64,000 nucleotides of DNA. Origin: Primula veris. Its lineage: Eukaryota > Streptophyta > Magnoliopsida > Ericales > Primulaceae. The notes below the pieces were generated by a model that saw nothing but the letters and a program-made list of their open reading frames with translations, was not told where the DNA came from and did no database searches. Both the position numbers and the translations under genes were made by a program. This document shows, in pieces, positions 57,842-64,000 of the stretch. The stretch covers positions 34,448,967 to 34,512,966 of the forward strand of contig OY821744.1 of assembly GCA_963682055.1 (NCBI GenBank). The letters run 5' to 3'. Each line of letters starts with the position of its first letter. The first letter of the stretch is position 1.

Positions 57842-60800
57842 TAGTGTGTACCTGTGCATAATACCAATGTTTTAAAATGTTAAATCATCGTTGAAGCGTT
57901 TTCAAGAGAGATTTACTTAAGCGTAAACGCCGACGTCAAAAGCGTAAGCTTTACTAGAAAAACGTAAAGACATATATTTTCAATAACTATGAAATACATG
58001 AAAATAATTTGTTCAAAACAATATGAATAACTAATATTAACATATTTTAATCATGGATATGTCTAATATAACTACGGGATATCGAGTTGCTCTTATTTTT
58101 GTACCAATTTATGAGACTATGTATATATTTTTGTGAGAATATATATATTTTTTTTAAATAAATCTCAAACTTTGAGTTTTAAGACGTGTTTTTTAAGTAT
58201 CGACGCGTGAAAGCGCTGTTTTTTTAGCTTTAAGCTAAAGCTGACAGTTGAGTGTGCACGTTCTGAGGCGGGATTTTTACTACACTGCATAATACACAAC
58301 TGAGTGTGCACGAAATCCGCTTGAAATTTGATCTGATTACTCTCCTGTCATACATGATGCTTTTCTTTCTATTCTTCTATCTGCTATATAAGTCACTTTT
58401 TTCGCTTCGTATCCACATTTTTACAGAGTTAATTTCACATTACAACGAAGCAAATGGCTTTTTTTGTGCTTTACATCAGTTTCAATTGTCAAGTAATGAC
58501 TGTCCTTTGTATATACAGAAACAGTTACTTGAAAAAGGTTAATGTTCAATGATTTTACATACTGGCGATTAGCTAAATCAATGAAGAGGATGTCTACTCT
58601 TATGGAAAAATATATATTCACAACCAAGTCAAAAAGAGCAATCTAAGCAAAACCAGACGAAGTTTTATAAAGTTGGATTAGTTTGTCGTACAAGTTGGCG
58701 TACGTGAGAGTGGTTCTATCGTTTTAGTACTAACGGAAAAGTAGAAATTAAGATTGAAAGTAGTCTTGTTTATGTGAATCTGCCAAGTTTGGAGGCCTTG
58801 TAATTGTCTCTTCTTTTGATGTTTGGGCTGTTTTTACATATCTGACAATGTTGTCAACCATTATCTATACTCATAAATGGTAAATAAAATAACTGTTATC
58901 AGACATAAATGAGTGGGACTCTTAAACTATAATTAGGTGTTACTTCTCAAATCGAGTATTGTGCTAGTCATTAGTCAATGACGTTTCAATATTAAAATTT
59001 TAATTAGATCGTGAGTTTATCAAGCTCAAAATTGTTTGATCTGATTGATCATTTCAGTACTTTTTGACCTTTGCTGCAAAAAAATTGGTTTACTTACTAT
59101 CAGCAATGTATACCCGTCTTCATTTATTTTGCATCTGCCAGTTTCTCTTAATTTCCCAAAAGCTTGTTGAAATTTCAACTTATGTAACTTACACGCAAAA
59201 TCTAAGAAGCAACAACTTAAGCGACATTTGAATTCTACAACAATTAATTTCAAATTTTGAAGTCTTTTTGAAGTTTTATTAAAGACTGGGATTCCCAGCA
59301 TTGCTTCAAGCAGGACTCCTTGTTTCTTTTAGTTTACTTGTATAGTTTAGTATTGCTTATGGTAGACTTTCAAATTGCATAGTTTTATGTTGTTATTGTC
59401 AGTTTTCCTGTTCAGAAATTGTTTGATTATGAGTATTTAAGTTAGCTATCTTAAAAAAGTGCTGGGTAAAGAGCCAGATATCGCATTACGGGGTTCTTTT
59501 TTTCGTTATCGGATGTTTGCCTTTTTTTTAAATCACTAAATCATATTTTTCTTTCTCACCCTCTTGGTTAATTGGGTTTCTGAGCCGATATTTCCTTTTG
59601 CTGCTCCCTTTCTCACCCTCGGTTAGAGATTTCCTCGAGTTTAATGTTTCTTGTTCTCACAAAAACTTGTCAAGGTTTGATTTCCAGGTTTACAAAAAAA
59701 GGCAAAAAGTAGAACCCTGCCTTGTGATTTCCATGCTAGGTTGCACCATTCTAGACCAAAATATCCCCAAATTGATTTTTGAAACACCATAAATAGAAGC
59801 GCATCTTAGTGTGAATTCTATTGAATGTACCGAATATAATTAGCCAGCAAAAATCTATGAGGGTAATAGGAGGAAAATGCTATTTACACAATTACACAGA
59901 TTTTATCAACAGGCTGCTAGGTGGTATTGGAAACTCTGAGATAGTGGTAAAAGCAAGATAAGAATGCTTAAAAAATCACAGTTATCTCTAGGAAGATCCT
60001 AATCTTATTTCTTTCTTGTCTTCTCTATGTTTTTCAAGATCATCCTAATATCCCATAGATCCTCTTAAAATGGTTCATTCAAGCAAGTTGCTGTGTTTTT
60101 TATTCATATCACATCTAAAATATTTTAATCCTTCTTTTGACTTTAGGTAGAGTATATTCTGAGTATTTTAATAGTAAAACAATTTAAGCTAGCTTGGATG
60201 GCTCTACATAAACATCACAACTTTATAAACCTTGAGCAAATATTATTATTAAAAATCTTGATTACTTCATAGCTTTTTCGATAGGGCTTGGACAAATTTT
60301 CTATTACATTTGCAACATTTGGTCTTATCATAGAAATAAGACTCCATTAGCTTGGTGGAATGGTGGGTCGTCAAAATTCCCTTGACGTTTAGATTCGGCA
60401 GATATAGCTTTCTACTAAGACGGTTATGGATAGAAAATGGATCGTTCCAGACGTCTATAATAGTATCATCTTCCTTTGACTTATAAAGATTATATATTTC
60501 ATAAACGAAAAGATTTAACCTTACTTGATAAAATAGTAGCTTGGATGACATCATAAAGGCATCACAACTTTTTATACCTTGATGCAGGCTAGAAGCAAGT
60601 ATCAATTTTAAAATCATGATGATTTCAAAACTTTATTGATAGAGATGTGTATAAAATGTACTCTATTTGCAAGGTCTGGGGGTAATCTCGAAGTCTTAAC
60701 TCTTTTCGTGTTTGTGGGTTATAATTTTTTTTAGCAAATCTAAAAGTTCTGGAAAAACAGTGTTCAGCTTCCTCGAAGCCATGTTATGTTTACCTATATC

Positions 60801-62735
60801 TAACTGTGTAGTTTTACTCTCTCTATTTGACCCCTGACTCTAAACGCGTTGGGTTTACCTAATGAAGTCAACTGACTGAAGTTTTCCATGATATTGATTT
60901 CAAAAAGTTACAACAGAATTTGTTTTATCTCCTTATCTTACTTCGAATTTCATTGCAATTTAGAATAATACTCATTGGTTATATTGCTCTTGATTTTGTT
61001 TCCCATCTGAATCATTTTCCTTTGCTATGCTGTGTTGTTAAACTTTTAAAACCTTAACAGAGAAGGGTAATAAATTAACCTATAGATTATGCATTATCCA
61101 GAATCTGTTGACCAAGTTTTGGTTTTGCAGGTAAAACATAGTTTTCGAAATTTGTTGCATCTGCTATTTACATAGAAAGTTCCTCGTAATGTTTGATTTC
61201 CTTTGTCATTATGTAGTAGCCAAACTGTAATGTTTGAAATAACATAGTTGGTCCCGCCTGGCTGCCTAGGTACATAATGTGTAAATAGCCGGTGTACTGA
61301 TGAGTTCTAATAATGCTACTTTTTAAGGACTTTTTCGCAATTGTTTGGATGATCGAGTCTCCTTAATTTTTTAATTATGGTTATCAGCTCGACTTGTACC
61401 ATGAAAAAGTGGTTTGTGCAATCTGTACCTCGAAGAACATAGTATTCGTTGAGACACATGATGAGTCATAATCTGGCTGTTGATTAGACTCTATATTGTT
61501 CTTTTTAAGACTTGGTCAATGATTGAAAGTGCTTAAAACTAGCAGGGAGGTTGGTTGAGTGTTTGGTTAATCAGTTGATTATCCCAAACTTGAGGACAAT
61601 GAAGGGTTCACGTTTTTAGAGACTTCCAACAAGCTTGACAGATATGGAAGAGCTAATTCAATATAAACCAGCTTATTAACTTAACTTAGTCAACTAGAAG
61701 CGAAAAGTTACCATTTAATTTAATTTTACTTGTTCTAAGTCCAATTAGCTGCAAAGGAAAATAGATAATTATTTAAAGAGTTAAATATAGATCATTGAGT
61801 TGATGGAGATGCGGTAGTTTTCTTAAATGGATTGCACCGTTTGATCTGTTATACGATTCGTATCGGGTTTGGTTTAACAACACCACAACATCATCCTTCC
61901 TTTGACTTTGGGAAAGTATGTTTATATATGTTTGAAGTGGTTCAAGGGAGCATGATAAAGCAGTTGTTCAGATGACATTACATATACATCATAACTTTTT
62001 GAACATCCATGAGGTGCGTTGCAGGCTAGAAGTATTTTAGAAATTTGATGATTTCTTAGAGCTTGTTTAATAGCGATTAGTCAAACTATCTGTTCTCTTC
62101 GCAACATTTGGCGTTTTCATTCAAATTTTAAACCTTATCGGGTTGGTGAGTTGTCAAATACTAATTCCATTATGTTTATTTCAGATAGAATATGCCTTTT
62201 CTTACAAAATTTACCGACGAATAGGTATTTGTTCGGTCTGTTTCTGCCTTTTACAATTCAAGCTGATGATGTTATATTTGCTATCACTTTATCCCGAGAT
62301 CTCTTGTAGCGAAATTGAGTTTAAATAGACAGTGTTCATCCCTTAGCTAAAAATGGCTTACTAGATTAGCGTAATAAGAGTTTGTACTTCTTATCCCCTT
62401 GTTAAACTCTTTAGTGTAAACAATAATTAGAGCCTTCATTGCAATCCGGAAGGTTTGACTATTTCACGCATACGCGCTCTCATTTGGTTATTTAGTTGTA
62501 CTTTTCTCAATCAGATTCTAAATGCGATAGCTTAGAATTCCATTGCAGACCCCTATTTTTTTGTTGAAAAAAGGCGGATTATGTCACGAGGAAGTCTACT
62601 GAATGGAGTCGTCAATATTTGCAATGTCAAAAGGTTACACTTTGTTATATCTCATTAGTTTTTCTCAGACTTTAGATGAGATATAGGTATATTCATTAAT
62701 TATAAAGATATTGATGTTGTTTCGTATTTGCTACA
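57842..62735. other. long region without a recognised gene
   Basis: Somewhat less AT-rich than the preceding spacer, it could be intron of a gene continuing to the right. At least three degenerate repeats occur (about 60130-60330, 60465-60690 and 61885-62120), sharing CATCACAACTTT, GCAGGCTAGAAG and GCAACATTTGG. ORFs at 59598-59792, 60267-60617 and 62143-62328 show no domain. Confidence 0.4.
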
Positions 62736-63188
62736 CTCAGTTGTGCAATAAATCTTGAAGTGAACTGTGTTTCAGCTGCCCAAAACCACACAACGAAACT
62801 TCGTCAATATCTTCTGAATTAGCATAATCTAATTGTTATTATTCATCACTGTCAAGGTTCAAAAAGTTATTATGTCATGGATAATGTCATCCTGATTATT
62901 TTATCGAGCAGCTTCAATCATCTCTACATCAATTGGTGGCTAAAAAATGTAGCAAGTACGAAACAACATCAATATCTTTTTGAACCACCAATTGATGTAG
63001 AGATGATTGAAGCTGCTCGATAAAATAATCAGGATGACATTATCCATGACATAATAACTTTTTGAACCTTGACAGTGATGAATAATAACAATTAGATTAT
63101 GCTAATTCAGAAGATATTGACGAAGTTTCGTTGTGTGGTTTTGGGCAGCTGAAACACAGTTCACTTCAAGGTTTATTGCACAACTGAG
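62736..63188. repeat. near-perfect 204-bp inverted duplication
   Basis: Arms 62736-62939 and 62985-63188 are reverse complements with one visible mismatch (AATCTT against AACCTT). A 45-base spacer separates them. The spacer itself contains the near-inverse of 62706-62735 (AGATATTGATGTTGTTTCGT), so the order is A-B-A'-B'. A transcript would fold into a roughly 200-bp hairpin. Confidence 0.93.
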
Positions 63189-63194
63189 AACGGA

Positions 63195-63732
63195 CTTTTA
63201 TCTAATTTTTATTCGGAATGACTCGATAGGGTTCAGGATGTGCAGATTACACTGGTGTAATATCTGAAGTTCTATTGTTGTAACTTCTAAGTACTTTTTT
63301 TTCATAATCTTTTTTAAGCTGGGAAAATCCAATTGCCAGTTTGATGCTTTAATCTATTATGATTGATTGATTGACAAAATAATAATCCAGTTTGATGCTT
63401 CAACTAATTAACTAACAGTATTTTAGGGAAACTGCGTGATGTTCTTCCTGGACGGCTAATCCTAAAAAGGCTATTAAGTGTGAGCAATACAACAAGCAAA
63501 CAAATCCATTACTTGTTGTAATTGCTGACCATATAATTGCCTATCGTTTAGTTTATTGGCTTAATCTAGTCGAGTAAACAGCACTAACTGCAAATCGTAA
63601 CCATAATGATGGTGTGCAAGTGTTGTGCCTGTAGACTGCCTACAGAGGTTCAACCTTCTACTGTAAAAGAAGTGATGCTAATTTATCTTTTATCTAATTT
63701 TTATTCGGAATGACTCGATAGGGTTCAGGATG
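63195..63732. repeat. 46-bp direct repeat pair
   Basis: An identical 46-base word, beginning CTTTTATCTAATTTTTATTC and ending GGGTTCAGGATG, is present at 63195-63240 and 63687-63732. The first copy starts only seven bases after the inverted duplication, suggesting a linked rearrangement. Confidence 0.85.
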
Positions 63733-63881
63733 AACCAATTAAACCATGGATTTGGTTTCGCTGAGTATGCTTGTGTATACTAACTATATTTACGACCAAC
63801 TTGTTCTTTTTAAATATACCTGTTTGTCTTGCTTGATAACACTAATAGTTGCTGACGATAACGGCGTTGTCTTGTTTGCAG

Positions 63882-63925
63882 ATTAAACTAGCTAGAGAAA
63901 GGGACATAATTACTTCCTGGTCAAG
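63882..63925 (+). CDS. possible internal exon at the window edge
   Basis: TTGTTTGCAG precedes, and GTTCTT follows, a 44-base open segment coding IKLARERDIITSWSR. The phrase weakly recalls the segment before ASTIIP in organellar ribosomal protein S19, but this is only a resemblance. The next exon would lie outside the window and no partner exon was found upstream. Confidence 0.3.
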
Positions 63926-64000
63926 GTTCTTTTGGTACTTTCTTCTCTTTGTCTGCATTTTGTGTTCTCGCATTACATAGTACATACACGACATATAATC

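Noticed and set aside
60267..60617. 116-codon minus-strand open frame
   Set aside because: It crosses degenerate repeat blocks, shows no domain and has no clear splice partners.

Overview
The window is AT-rich nuclear DNA from a flowering plant. Genes are interrupted by GT-AG introns, there is no operon structure, and the spaces between genes are filled with small transposons and tandem arrays. Recognisable proteins (a GID1 gibberellin receptor, a LEC14B-type WD40 protein, a P-class PPR protein and a plant secreted LRR protein) place it among the eudicots; an asterid is possible but not proven. All gene models were built by eye from ORFs, splice sites and family knowledge, without database searches.

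Layout: (1) 221-3063, plus strand, a four-exon secreted LRR protein of 401 aa. (2) 5903-13604, minus strand, a nine-exon WD40 protein of the LEC14B/DCAF11 type, 487 aa; its largest intron holds a 5'-truncated LINE with a clear 17-bp target-site duplication and an open RNase H reading frame. (3) 14.6-17.6 kb, a divergent intergenic region with three tandem arrays. (4) 17802-25726, plus strand, a two-exon PPR protein of 482 aa. Its 6.5-kb intron carries seven extra, frame-shifted copies of exon 1 in a 673-bp tandem array. (5) 25.7-36.6 kb, gene-poor: an array of about 184 bp x 8 with a small LTR-like insertion, a Mutator-type MITE, and short CACTA elements, one nested in an older MITE. (6) 36664-39693, minus strand, a three-exon GID1 receptor of 347 aa. 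(7) 40.2-45.2 kb, four tandem copies of a roughly 1.15-kb unit, one carrying a hAT-like insertion. (8) 45.2-64 kb, no gene I can name: MITEs (including a young 524-bp Mutator-like element with 108-bp identical arms), hAT-like ends, a near-perfect 204-bp inverted duplication at 62.7-63.2 kb, and a possible single exon near the right edge.

The genes do not form a pathway. The LRR and WD40 genes lie tail to tail, and their Arabidopsis relatives (At4g03010 and At4g03020, from memory) are also neighbours, so this pair may be an old conserved block. The most unusual structure is the PPR first-exon array. Every unit keeps a splice donor and also a 24-nt in-frame segment bounded by AG and GT, so the intron could in principle supply alternative or repeated micro-exons.
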